Positions 9,701-23,386 of a stretch of 64,000 bases of DNA are shown here, in pieces (position 1 is the first letter of the stretch; each line of letters begins with the position of its first letter). The stretch is from Elgaria multicarinata webbii (Eukaryota > Chordata > Lepidosauria > Squamata > Anguidae), in assembly GCF_023053635.1 (NCBI RefSeq), contig NC_086176.1:70752536-70816535 (forward strand), in the 5' to 3' direction. The notes beneath the pieces were generated by a model. It was not told where the DNA came from. It saw only the letters and a list, made by a program, of their open reading frames with translations, and did not search any database. The position numbers and the translations under genes were made by a program.

Positions 9701-12700
9701 CAGAAGCATATATTTTGAGATCATGCCGATAAGTACTATGCAATCTAAGTAGACCACATCCAGGAAATCCAGCATAATCTCCTACCAAAAGAAAATAACT
9801 ATCTTTATAATCTGCCTCTATTGCTAGGAATAGGAAGATATGGCTTCATATGAGACAAATATAAAGAAAGATAAGATACCTTGTCCACCTGGGTACATGC
9901 ATCGAAAAGCCCTTCCTAGTTCCTCTGCTTGAACTCTACCTGCAGGTGTCAGTTCTCCTCCCCATTTTAGAACTAAGAGTAGAGATGGCTCCTGTTTGCG
10001 GTTATCTAAATGAATAGAAAATACAGTCATGTAAGTAACTGACAAATAAAACCTACAGAAAAACTATTCATTTCTCTCAAGAATCAAGATTGTCCAAGAC
10101 CTTGAAAAAGTACTGTTTCTCAAAGATGAAGATCCAAAGAACTGTGATGTTAGTTCTATGCATCTAGGATGAGTTGGACTTCTGATTCTGAAACAGCAGC
10201 TTATAATACTATATGGCTAAACTGTTCAAAGTGATGGGAATATTAAAAAAGTGCTTGCGATGAATTATTGGAAGGGTGCTAGCAGATGTTTAATGGAAAA
10301 AAGTAAGTTCACAATCCATATAGCACAATCCTATGATGATGATGATTTATATAGCACCATCAGTGTACATGGTGCTGTACAGAGTAAAACAATAAAATAG
10401 CAAAACCCTGCCGTATAGGCTTACATTCTAATAGAATCATAATAAAACAATAAGAAGGGGAAGAGAATGCACCAAACAGGCACAGGGTAGAGTAAAACTA
10501 ACAGTATAAAAGTAAGATCAAAATCAAGTTTTAAAAGCTTTAGAAAAAAGAAAAGTTTTTAGCTGAGCTTTAAAAACTGCGATTGAACTTGTAGTTCGCA
10601 AATGTTCTGGAAGAGCGTTCTAGGCGTAAGGGGCAGCGGAAGAAAATGGACGAAGCCGAGCAAGGGAAGTAGAGACCCTTGGGCAGGTAAGAAACATGGC
10701 ATCAGAGGAGCGAAGAGCATGAGCTGGGCAATAGTGTGAGATGAGAGAGGAGAGACAGGAAGGAGCTAGACTGTGAAAAGCTTTGTAGGTCAACAGGAGA
10801 AGTTTATATTGGATTCTGAGGTGAATTGGAAGCCAATGAAGAGATTTCAGAAGTGGAGTAACATGGTCAGAGCGGCGAGCCAAGAAGATGATCTTAGCAG
10901 CAGGGTGATGAACAGAAACCAACGAACTGATGTGAGAAGAAGGAAGGCCAGTGAGAAGAAGGTTGCAGTAGTCCAACCGAGAAATAACCAATGCATGAAC
11001 AAGAGTCTTGGCAGAAGAGACAGACAAAAATGATCGAATCCTGGCAATATTATACAGGAAAAAAAGACAGTATTTAGCTACTGCTTCATTATGAGGAATA
11101 AAGGAGAGTGAGGAGTCAAATATAAAGCCAAGACTACGAGCTTCCTTGACTGGAGTAAGTGTAACATCATTGACAGTAAGAGAGAATGAGAGATGAGGAG
11201 AAGGTTTAGGAGGAAAAACAAGCAATTCAGTCTTTGCCATATTAAGTTTCAAACGACGATGAAGCAACCACACTGAGATATCTGAAAGACATGCGGAGAT
11301 ACGACTGATATGATACGAGGTATGACTGAAACCTTAGTGAACACAAGCCCTTGGCTCTAAAGTAGCTCTTTAGCTCCTGGCCAGAGGGACTGGAAAAGAA
11401 CATTTAATCAACTTAAAAAAGAAAGAAAAGGTTTTAATATCTTTCTTAATAATCAACTCAAAATATAACTCCAATATAGAAATCCCAATATAGAAATGGC
11501 AATAGAAATGGTAAAAGCAAAATATATTCACACCAAGCTAGCAGATAAATCAACTTCTAGTCAATGATTTTTAGGAATTAACTGGCATAACTGTACCTTC
11601 TTCTTCACTAGATGTTTTGGGACAACCATGAGGGAGGTATGTCAGCTGAACTTTGCGATTTATGCCAGAAAAATGCCCGTACCTAAGGATAACAAATGAA
11701 GAGAACAAGGAAAAACAATTAAAAATGGACATATTAACAAAGTATTACTGATCAGATAGGAAGACATCATGTGGATACTGTAATACAGACTTAAAATTGT
11801 AATACAGTCTTAATACAGTCATCAATCAGATATCAGCCACCATCCAGCAACAGTAAGGTCAAGCTCCCTTTCAATGCCTTAAAGAAATATTCTTTAACAA
11901 TATGAAATGTAGCACAAAGATTTCCAACTTAAACACTTACATCTCCAACACAGTCTTCAGTTGTTCAAGTTTAGATTTACTTTCTTCAATTTCAGAGTCA
12001 TTATTTTGTCCTAGTTCTATTAAGAGCTGTCTTGCAATATCAAGCACTTCCTAAAAAGAGTGGGAAATTGTGTAGTTTATAAAAACAGATTGTGTGTGCA
12101 GAAACGAAAGATATATATTTTGTTAAAAAAAACTTGCCTGCAATTGCTTGGGCTTTTTCAATTTTAGCTTCCCAGATTTATATCCATTACATTTTTCAAA
12201 AAGATCAAAAAACCTTTAAAAGAAACATGGAATGATTAGGAAGGTAGTCCTTGCAAGATGTCATCAAATACAAACTCTGGTGTTATTATCAAGTTCTAGA
12301 ATTTTATGACAGGGAAAATGGCATAAATATGAACTTTCCATTTATTAGTTGATGGGTCTGGTGCCTCAAATGCTTGAGGAGGTTTTGTACCACGTTATAG
12401 TATACAAACCCTACTGAACAATGTATCATGTCATAGAACCATGCCTTAGGACCATTTGAAAATTCACCAAGATTTATGTTTACTCAGGAGGGAAGGAGGG
12501 TGGGGTGAGGGCCTAAGAAAAAGTGTAAGGCAGCCACCCCAGTCTCCTCCTCTTACCCCTCCTGGGAATGCCCCTTTTTCCCCATCTCCACACTCCATTT
12601 TCCATGTGTGGAAAGGTAACCTGTGCAGTTTTACCTATGCTGGCTATGAGGGGGATGGCAAGCCAGGAAACTGAACTTTCCTATGCCACTCTGCCCCCCC

Positions 12701-15700
12701 CCCCATCCCAGATGCTGCCTGGTGGGCACAGGATTGTTCTCTAAATCATTCAGAGTTTTATATTTTCCAACCAGTTTTGAAACAATAATACACACTTATG
12801 ATTTAGAGTTCTATAGTTTACTTAAAAGATTTATATCTCTTCAGCAAAATGTTCAGGAAGTTTACAAGAACAAGATGAAATGCAGAAGTACAATATAACA
12901 TGTTAGAAGAGAGAGAAAAATACATTAAAAAGCCTAGGAGAATGAAAACCTATTTGCCTGGCTAAAAGGATAACAATGTTTACACCAGGCAGTCCTCCCT
13001 GGGGAGGGAATTCCACCAATGGGGCTCTACTGTGGATAAGGTTCTCTTTCTGGTCACCACCTGCCTTACTTTGGGTAGTGGGGAAACCTTGAGGGAAGAG
13101 GACTTCAATACATAGGCAGACTGATATGGGAGCCGGTGTTCTTTTTATGGTACAATCTGGGCCAGGAAATACTGCAGGTGAATTTTACAGTTCATTCTTC
13201 ACAATAGGTCCAATTCTTATTGGTGCTTCATTTCTGGGTTTATTCATATGAAAATCAGTACCACATTAAGGAAACTTCAGCCTCTCCACAATGTCTCTAA
13301 TGTATGTCTAGAGCAATACTTTAGAATAGCCTTCCCCCACCTAGTGCTGTCCATATGTTTGGACTACACTTCCAGCATTCCTGAACACTGGCCAGGCTGG
13401 GGCTGTTGGGGAATCCCAAACATCTGGAGGACACCAAGTTGGGAAAGGCCACTTTAGAATGTCCCCCATCCTGTTCACTGTCTGCCACTTCTATTCCTAT
13501 AGTATTAAAAGCATTTCTTAGTTAGTGGTGATTACATGCAGTAATTATCAACTTTAACAACAACAATGAATGAAATAAAATAAAACTCAGTAATTCATAA
13601 TCCCAAGATAGTGAATATATAAAGAAACTATGAAAAAGCAGCACCATGAGATCACAGATCAAGCAGAAATGTCGACTATGAAAATGGTGTTCATTAAAAT
13701 AACCAATTCTTGTATTTTAAAAAGTATTCAATAGTATTCAAAATCCATATGAAACAATCTGGCAATACAGATTCACCACAGACAATACGAAAAACAATTT
13801 CAATAAATCTAGAGATACATATGCTAGAAGCCTGTTGGTTCAATCTTACTCCTAAACATACTAGGGGAAAATATACATTTTATTCATTTTATGTACTCTT
13901 TCTCCCACAAATCACATACTTTTGATGCTTAACTTCCATTTTCATTTTTTGTTTTGGCGTCCTATCGCCATGTCGTATAACAGCAATGACACATCTAAGT
14001 TCCATCCTGCAAGTATACAAAGTATATATTTATTCTTAGTTGTAGCTCTCCATTTAATAAAGAATTATATAGTTCAATTAAGTCATTGACAAAAATATAA
14101 AAATTCTGAGAAAACAGCAATAAGATATGTGAAGATTATATTTGAAAACAAACTGTGGTTGAAAATCTGTTCTACGCTTCAGTAAAGTGTAGAAAAAATG
14201 ACAAATTGAAGGTTTTTGCCTCTACTGAAACCTCTTAGAGATCTAACACCATCTGGCCCCAAGCCCAACTCGGATGACACCTGATTCAATACTAACCATC
14301 CCAGCCTCAGGTTTAAGGAAGGGATGCTCTTTGGGAGAATCCATTTGCAAGGGAAGCATGGGAAAAGTAGACCGATGCCTCAGAAGTGGTAACATGTTTT
14401 CCAGAGGTGTGTATGTAGATGACACCCAGCTCTATCTCTCCTCATCAAATCCAGGTGAGGCAGTGGCTGTTCTGAATCAGTACCTGGGCATGGTAATGGA
14501 CTGGATGAGGGCTAATAAACTGAGACTCAAACCAGATAACCATCCAGTTAGTGGATGGTTCGTCTCCCCAGCTAAGTGATATTTAACCAGTTCTGGAGGG
14601 GGTTGCACTCCCCCAAAGGATTAGATTCATAGTTTGGGAATGCTCTTGGACCCAGAATTGTCACTTGAGGCACAGGTGGACTTGGTGGCATGGAGCACCT
14701 TTTTTCAGTATAGACTGATATACCAACTACATCCTCATCTGGACAGAGATAGGCTAGCTACAGTTGTTCATGCTCTGATAACCTCTCGTATGGATTATTG
14801 CAATGTGTTATATGTGGAGCTGCCTTTGAAAACAGGGCCATACAATTCTTAACAGGGACTGGCCAACATGATCATATTATGCCAGTACATTTCCATCTAT
14901 GCTGACTTCAGTTCTTTTCCGGGGCTGATATCAAGAGCTGGTATTAACATTCAAAGCCCTAAATGGCTTGGGGCCAGGCTATCTGAAGGATCATCTCCTC
15001 CCATACGTACCTGGTCAGACCCTGACCATCTTCAAGGGACTTTACTCAGAAGCCCATGCCAAAGGAAGTGAGGTAGGTGGCTATCAGGAAGAGGGTCTTT
15101 TCTGCTGTGGCATCCCAGTTGTGGAATGAGCTTTACAGAGGGGTTTGCCTGGCACCTACAGTGTGCTCTTTCCAGCAAAAGGTGAAGACCTCTTTATTTT
15201 AATCTTTTAGCCCCGTTGTTATTGTATTTTATTATCTGTCGTATTTTAAATCTCTACATTGCTGCTAGGTTTTACTCTGGTTTGTACTTTTATATTGTAG
15301 TTTTAAGCTTTTATATTTTATATTGCAATTGCCCAGTAGTATAGAAATTAAATTTACTGATTTTTTAAAATAAATTTCACATAAATTTCACAACATTTCC
15401 AACAGCAGTGGATACTCCTGAAGGATTCTGGATTGTGTCTTGCACTCCTTGCAAGGGTAAATTTGGAAATTGAGGGAGGAGGTTATCAGCATTGGAGACA
15501 CTCAGTAGTATGTGAAGTGACAAGGCCATATATTTTGAATGTATTGGATATGGGGGCTGATACAAATTCAAGCCCATTCCAATTGGGCACAAGGAAGTCA
15601 TCCATCATGATAGACAGGTTGCTTACCTGTAACTGTAGTTCTTCAAGTGGTCATCTGTGCATCACACATACGGGCTCTGTGCCTGCGTGGAGCACGTTTC

Positions 15701-18700
15701 AGAAACTTCTATAGCTGAGGCAAACAGTTTTGGTGGGAACCCCTCCCCCCACCAACAACTGACTCTGGGTCCCCGCCCTTCTCCTCAGTTCCTTGAGACC
15801 GAATTGCTGGCCTCTTAACCAGGAGAGAAAACACTTGGTATCGACGGCACATTAATATCGACACCAAAGTGGGGACGGTGGGTGGATTGTGTGAATGCAC
15901 AGATGACCACTCGAAGAACTACAGTTACAGGTAAGCAACCTGTCTTTCTTCTTCGTGGTCTCTGTGCATCACACATATGGGCGATTAACAAGCTTACTCC
16001 CTGGTGGAGGGTAGGTGCAGATCAATGTTCCATCTCAAGATAGAAGACAGAACTGCTTGCCTGAAATTGCACTTTGTCCTGGTACAAACATCCAGATAGT
16101 AGTGTGTAATGAAGGTAGAGGGCTTATACCAAGTAGCTGCTCTGCATAAGTCCAGGATCGACAGTCACTTGCCTCAGACTGTCAACGTTGAGGCAGTGAG
16201 TACCAAATGGGGTGTTACAAGACGATTGAGTTGTAAGCCCTCCAACTCGTAGGGCAGTTTATTAGCATTCACAATCCACACCACAAATGTTAGTGACAAT
16301 AGTGATTGTCCTCATTTAATGACAACGTAACAGAAAAATGGTATTTTAGTCTTACAAAATTTGTCTGATGCAGCCTTACAAAAACAAGAGCTTGCCTTAC
16401 ATCAAGTGAGTGTAATGCGACTTCCACTGGCGTAGAAGGAAACAGGCAGAAGGTAGTAATTGAAAAGGACCTTCCAAAAATGTAACCTGAAATCCAAGAT
16501 TGCCATTGGCTCAGATGGATTTGATGTCCAGAGGGTGTAGCAAGACAGATAAAGTGTATGCTGGAATGAAACTCAGGCTCAGATATAGCATCCAATACAG
16601 ACGTATCGACGACTATTTCAGCCCTAGCATATAAGGAGTGTAAAGGTAAGTGCATCCTTCAGGGAGGCTGAATGAGGTTGGAAGTCCTGAAGATCCAAGT
16701 ATTTAGAAATTGCATTCCATTTCATGGTAGATGATTTTTCTGTTGCCAGCTTACAGGCTGGGTGTAATATGGAATCGACCTCATGTCAAAATTAGTCATG
16801 GTATCAAGATTCTTCACGCGATGAGTCTTAGCGTTTGTAGATCAAGATGTAAGGAAAAGATGTAAGGAAAAGAGGCTCATCTACTGATGGGAGTCGGAGG
16901 ACCCTACTCTGTGATTTCAGAAGTAGAATGAACCATGGTTGTCTCAGCCACCGAGGGGTGACTATGATGTAGTCTGTGTGGACCAGATGATTTGAATTTA
17001 TTTATTTATTTATTTATTTATTTAATTAATTTTATAATTTATAGCGATACTCATGAAATGAGAGGAACAGGTAAATAGAGTCCTGGTCCACTCAATCTGG
17101 AATGCATCTCCTAGGGATTTTTTCTGCTCTCTGCTCTCTAACAAAACAGGTGACCAATCGTATTGTGATGTGTCGCCAGAAGTCTATCTCTGGAGTCCCA
17201 TATTCCTGAGAAAACCCAAGATAGAACCAACAGATTTGACTGCCACCTATGTGGGTCCTTCTGAAGTCTGTTGAATGATTCTGCTAGACATTTGCCTCGT
17301 TCGGCCAAGTGTAGGACCGAAGCAAGATGCCCCTGCCGATGGTCCCATCGGAATATTCATGGTCATTAGGGTAGATCCAGAAGAGTGGTTATTCCTTCCT
17401 TGTTTATATACCACAACACACTGTGTTGTCTGTAAAAACTCACACTCTGTGGCCCGTCAGGTAGGTCTTAAACGATTGGAGTGCCCCCCCTTTTTTTTAC
17501 AATGCAATATGGTATTGTTATCGTCAGAGTGAGTCTGGATTGCTCTGTGGTTACTATGAGGTCCAGAGAGCTCAATAAATTGAGGATTAGTCCCACTGCC
17601 TTCGATAGCATCCTCTTCTAAGATGCTACTAGAAGCCAGTTGTCTAAATACGGGTAGACTTTCACCCTGTGCAGGTAAATATTTTGCAAATATTCAGGGG
17701 GCTGTGCTTAGGTCCAATGGAAGCACCCGAATTGGAACATATCGGTACCTATGATAAACCCAAGGTACCTCTGGTGAGTGTTCTGAATGGCTATATGGAA
17801 GTATGCCTACTTTAAGTGTATGGGGGCAAAACATACTCCCTTCTGAGGAGCAGCATTAAGAAGGACAGTGTGTCATCTGTAACTTGCTGGTTCTGATGCA
17901 GGAAACAAGATGAGCGATGGGATTGAACAACCCTTCACCGTCGAATGGTAAGTCCTCAATCTAGTTCACAGGGTGAGACCTGCTAATCATAGGTATGCAT
18001 GCAAAGCGCCAGAGCACCATTGCTCTTGACTCACAGTCGGTGAGGCGATGGGTCATGTTAAGTTGCTGATGAGAGGAAAAGTTGTTATCTGGACATCATA
18101 ACTAGATAGTGTGACTCTGGGGCCCAAAGCAGATGAATATGTTCGGTAGCTTGGTAGGTCCAACCTATATGTTCTGAAAACTCACCTTGGGAATAATTGA
18201 ACTAATATAGAATTGGAACATGGGTGCGTAAAGAAAAAACCCAGTGTCCATTACTGGACCTTATATAAAGATTCTGCCCTTTCCAATATCAGAGCCATCA
18301 AAGAAGGGGCCTTCCAGGAATTTTTAACTGTCAGAAGCAGTGTAGGGAGGAAAAATATCGACACTGGAATTGGCTTCTCAGTACATACAGCGTGAGATAC
18401 AAAATCCTGCACTTTATTTACGGGGTTATGTGTCTCGATACCAAGCCTGGTCATCCTCAATGACTGGGAAGTGGTATAAGTCCTCCGAAGGAGGTTCTGC
18501 CCTGTGTAGGCACTACATCATGAGGTGATGCAGAAGAGAGCAATGTTGAGACTGACTGATAGCCCTCAAAGGATTGAGGGGAATCAGGTCTATTCTTATG
18601 CTCCAACTCATCTTCCCCAAGTTGATCTCCTGATGCCCCATGTAATGAGGGTGGAATGGGGAAGAGCTAAGTAACTGTACTGATGCATTGTGGCTGTAAC

Positions 18701-21700
18701 AGCTGAGTCCTGTGTATAGGTCGCAATGACAGCGATCTCAGCTGTACGTGTCCCCATCACAGTACTGATGCCAGTATCCATGCTTGTATGGTATTCTCAG
18801 GAGACGTGGCCCATTTGACATTGTGTCCCCTCCTCTCACAAAGGGGAAGGGGGAAATGATGACGTCAGACATCATGATAATAAAACTCTCTCCATTGAAA
18901 GCAGAGCATTCAGAGCATAGAGACTCTGGAGAAGACCCTGAAACTGGTGGTTAGCCTGCAAGGGATATACTACCTGACGTGGTGGACAGGTGTCCATTGG
19001 CTTTAGAGGGGAGAGATATCACATCTCACCCTCTGACATTGTAGGCGCATGCGAGATGCCACTCTTGGTATCAAGAGTCCCAGCCTCTGTACCAAAGAAG
19101 CTATTAATGTTATTAATATTAATATTAATGTTATTGCCAATCTCGGTATCAAGGGTTCCAGCCTTGGTACTGAAGAAACCAGTTATGTTATTACCACTCT
19201 TGGTATCAAGAGTTCCAGCCTTGGTACCGAAGAAGCCAGTATGCTATTGCCACTCTTGGTATCAAGAGTTCCAGCCTCGGTACCGAAGAAGCCAGTATGC
19301 TATTGCCAGCCTTGGTATCGAAGAAACCAGTTATGTTATTGCCACTCTTGGTATCAAGAGTTCCAGCCTTAGTACCAAAGAAGTTAGTTGTGTTATTTTT
19401 AGTCTTGGTATCAAGGATTCCAGCCTTTGTACCGAAGAAGCTAGTTATGTTATTGCCACTCTTGGTATCAAGGGTTCCAGCCTTGGTACCGAAGAAGCCA
19501 GTTATGTTATTGCCACCCTTGGTATCAAGGGTTCCAGCCTTGGTACCGAAGAAGCCAGTTATGTCATTGCCACCCTTGGTATCAATAGTTCCAACCTCTG
19601 TACCAAAGAAGCTAGTTAAGTTATTGCCAGTCTCAGTATCGAGAGTTCCAGGCTTGGTACCGAAGAAACCAGTTATGTTATTGCCACTCTTGGTATCAAG
19701 CGTTCCAGCCTTGGTACCAAAGAAGCCAGTTATGTCATTGCTACTGAGGAGGCCACCCATGGGGACTCTAACAGTAGTGGTTAGATCTGGCTTCGATACA
19801 GTAGCCTCAGCATGAGGCTTTTGTTGTTGTTGTATGTCTCAAAGGATTAAGTGACCTGGCTTTCCTAGATATCTCTTTTGCTGCAGAAGCAGCTAGAGTG
19901 TCCAGATTTCTGGAAGTTTGGAACAACACATGGATAGAGTCGGGGTCTGAGGATGCTGAGGGGACAATAAGGGGCCTCTGCCACAATCGGCTGCATAAAG
20001 CACATTGGAGAATCCATGGCTTCTAGAGCTTTTCTCTGCAAAAACACCCCAAGCAATCAGTCCCAGAAGGCTTAAGTGATCCAGCCTTCTTAGATATCTC
20101 TTTTGCTGCAGCTAGAGAGTGTCCAGTATTTGAAGATCGGAATGACCCATGGTTAGAGTCAGGGTCTAACCCCTCAGGATGCTGAGGGGACATAGGTTGA
20201 GGAGCCTCTGCCATGAGTGGCTGCATCGATTGCTCTGAAGAATTCCTGGCTTCTAGAGCATTTCAGAATCGTCCCAAGCGATCAGTCCCAGAAGGCTTAA
20301 GTGATCCAGCCTTCTTAGATATCTCTTTTGCTGCAGATACAACTAGAGAGCGTCCAGTATTTGAAGATCAGAATGACCCATGGTTAGAGTCTGGGTCCGA
20401 GGATACTGAAGGGACATAGGTTGAGGAGCCTCTGCCATGAGTGGCTGTATTGATTGCTTTGGAGAATCCGAGAATCGCCATTATGTGTTTAGCCCTCAGA
20501 AGGCTTAAGCGACAGGTCTCGATGATGCGAGCCTCTCCCAAACAAATCGGAGAGAATATCTGTCTGTTGGGAAAGCTTGCTGACACATCTTCAGGAAAAC
20601 AAAAGTAAAAGAAAAAAGGCCTTAACAGCCTTGCGAGCCCTCCCTGATGGGATCCCAGATCGCTGGAGGGTAAAATAGCAAAAGATACTAACAATAATAA
20701 ATTAAGACTTAACAAAAACTGAAAACAAACTAAAAGGAACTAAAAACCTCAGCACTCTAAAACTTTCTCCTCACGAGAAAGACAGAAGTTCCCAACGAGA
20801 CATCATTTCAGCAAGGCGGTCGAAAGAGAACTGAGGAGAAGGTCGGGGACCCAGAGTCAGTTGATGGTGGGGGGAGGGGTTCCCACCAAAACCGTTTGCC
20901 TCAGCTATAGAAGTTTCTGAAACGAGCTCCGTGCAGGCACAAAGCCCATATGTGTGATGCACAGAGACCACGAAGAAGAACAGAAACTTCTGCTGGTCAA
21001 AGTTCAACTGGATTTCACCAGAGACACAAATTCTCCAGAAGGAAAGTGAAAAAATCTTGACAGGTCAGGAAAAAAATAAGACATGTACAGAAACAGTTTG
21101 CATAACTTGAGCAAGATAACTTTTCTCTTACATTGTCCCAGATGTAGTTGGCACAATGGGAATATCTTCTGCTTCTAATGGTATGGACCATGGGATGTGA
21201 AACTGCGGAGCGAGTTCTCGCATTACAATATTTCTAAATGGAATAAAAATAAAAATTCACTTAAATTAAAATGTATAGATTAAATAATTTGTCTAAATAA
21301 AAGTATAGTTTAAAATGTATTTATAATATACTTTTTTTAAAAAAAAAACCTTTAAATATTATGCACTAGCCAACTGTTACCACTCAATGAATCAATCCAG
21401 CAGTAGCAAACCAGTAGCTGTCAAGAAAGTCACAGCCATAGTACTGAATACCTGCCTAGATAGTCTGATTCAGTATAAGTAGCCTCATATTTTTGTTATG
21501 TTCACCATTCTTTACCATTCAGTCATGTTTTTTTAAATAACTTTTTTGCTTGAATCTATTTTCTCATGATCAGCCTTAAGCTTAGTTAAGGTTTTTATTA
21601 GCACTACAATTACACAGTTAATAATCAAGTGTTTCAACTTAGGGCCTTGCTAGACGAGGCGTTAGTGCGCTGTAAGGCCCGGTTTCCCTGCTGTGTGTCC

Positions 21701-23339
21701 ACATGACACACAGGGGAATCCGGGCCCAGGCCGCACTGAAGCCTGTTTAAAGCCGCCATAAGCAAAATCACTTATGGCGTGGCTTTTCCGCAGTCCCAGC
21801 CTGAGGCTAGCGACTTCCGTGGCTTTTTGCAGCTACTAGTAGCCAGGAAAAGCCATGGACTGGGCACAGCAGCGCTGTGCCCATCGGGGCGGGGGGGAAA
21901 GGCCGGACCTGGCAGCAGGAGGGGGGGAGAGCAGGCATCAGGGATGGCAAGGGGGGAAGGTGGGTGAGAGAGAGAGCGGCAGGTGCCGCCGCCGGGGCAA
22001 TGCCCGGCATGGGGGTTGCGCCACCGCTCGGGGAAGCGGCGGGCGCCGCCGCCCGGGCAAGCAGACAAGCAGCGCCGCCAGGGCAAGGCCTGGCATGGGG
22101 GGGCTTCGTTTTTTAAAAAAACGGACTTACCTGGTCCGGAGTCTTCGGACCGCACGTGGCCCCTTTAAACGTTAAAAAAAATGGCGGACGCTGCAGGGAT
22201 CCTGACGTCCCTGCGCGTCCCACATCTGGAAGCCGGGGCGGCGTGCGCTAATGTCAGCGCGCAGTCGTCCCGCCTCCAGGCCAGCTAGCAAGGCCCAAAG
22301 TTAGGACATAGCAGGAGTCAAGGGTCATTATGTTTTGCCTTCAGACTGCTAGCACCATGGTGACATGGACTTTACATTAGTATCTTATGATACCAAACAC
22401 AGATGGAAACTTTTCAACTGAAAGATGGTTGAGTCTTAGATGAGAGTTTGTAAATGTGTAGCAAAACTTAAGACCCATAATATGATATAGAAATAGCCCC
22501 AAACCAGATTTCATTGGTCTTTCAAATCTATTTAGAACATCATCTAGACTGAATTGGATTCATGACTTAACCAATCAGATCCAGAAAGAAAAACAACAAC
22601 AACAGGGCACCATTTGTTGATCTGTTTTTTGCCGGAGTTACAGTCATTCTTCATGTTTTCAGAAATGGGGGTCAGCCATTGCTTCTTTGTTCCAATAGAC
22701 TAGGTGAAATCTAATATTTGCAACACCTACTAGTGGCTAATTCATTAAGTCTACAATCTCCATTTTGAGCAGACCAAAACATCTGCCATAAAATTAAATT
22801 TAGATGGTTTCTGTTTCTTCACCCATCCCGTTTTTTGTATCGCCTATCATGACGACAAGAGTTCTGAAAGTCGAAAGCTTGTACAATCTTTTGTGGCATT
22901 CTGATTGGTCCTAGGAAAGGAAGTGCCCAACTGCAGGGTTTGGAAAACTTTTTCTCATGGACCAGTGCAGCTATGTTTGTTTACTTGCATTACAACAAGT
23001 ACACCAAGTACTTTCAGAAAAGGAAGTGTAGCAACTCTTCAACAAAGTGAAGTTCAAATAATATTTTATCTACTTTATAGAACTCCTTTATCTCCTTAAT
23101 ATAAAAACTAATTATAGAAAAATTGGAGAGATGTACTTCATAAGACTGTTACTCATAACCAATTTTCAAACTATGCCAGAAGTTTAGTGCGTAGCTTACT
23201 TGGTCTGTATCACCAAATGCACTGAAGTACCTATTTAAAACAAGAGAAATGCTGTTTAATGGAGCTATTATTAATGGATTTCAGTTCTCACGTTCCTCCA
23301 GGCTTTAGCTTCAATTTGGCAAAAATGATAGCCAGACAG

Positions 23340-23386
<47 letters not shown>

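Larger units (their letters stand above)
15612..20981 (-). mobile_element. DIRS-type retrotransposon, copy B (old)
   Basis: Terminal inverted repeats pair the left end (about 15650-15800, GAAACTTCTATAGCTGAGGC) with the right end (about 20820-20981, GCCTCAGCTATAGAAGTTTC). An internal complementary region lies at 15889-15982. Recombinase similarity lies around 16290-16655 ([17 protein letters not shown]), RT remnants at about 17250-17900 and gag to about 20750, with a 57-bp minisatellite inside gag. The coding parts are heavily decayed, with well over ten breaks. It lies between coding exons 9 and 10, in the gene's orientation. Confidence 0.88.

Noticed and set aside
14274-15071. Plus-strand frames as a possible host gene
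   Set aside because: The motifs ([21 protein letters not shown]) are those of a LINE reverse transcriptase.
19060-19745. Regular 57-bp repeats, as a possible CRISPR-like array
   Set aside because: The units are contiguous without unique spacers, keep a coding period and lie inside a DIRS gag gene in a vertebrate genome. It is a minisatellite.
18990-19815. Plus-strand open frames rich in [18 protein letters not shown] repeats
   Set aside because: They are the antisense reading of the DIRS gag minisatellite. Both strands stay open because the period is a multiple of three.
21772-22175. Several overlapping open frames on both strands
   Set aside because: They lie in the CpG-rich TIR element, have no domain similarity and differ in every frame. 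They are composition effects.
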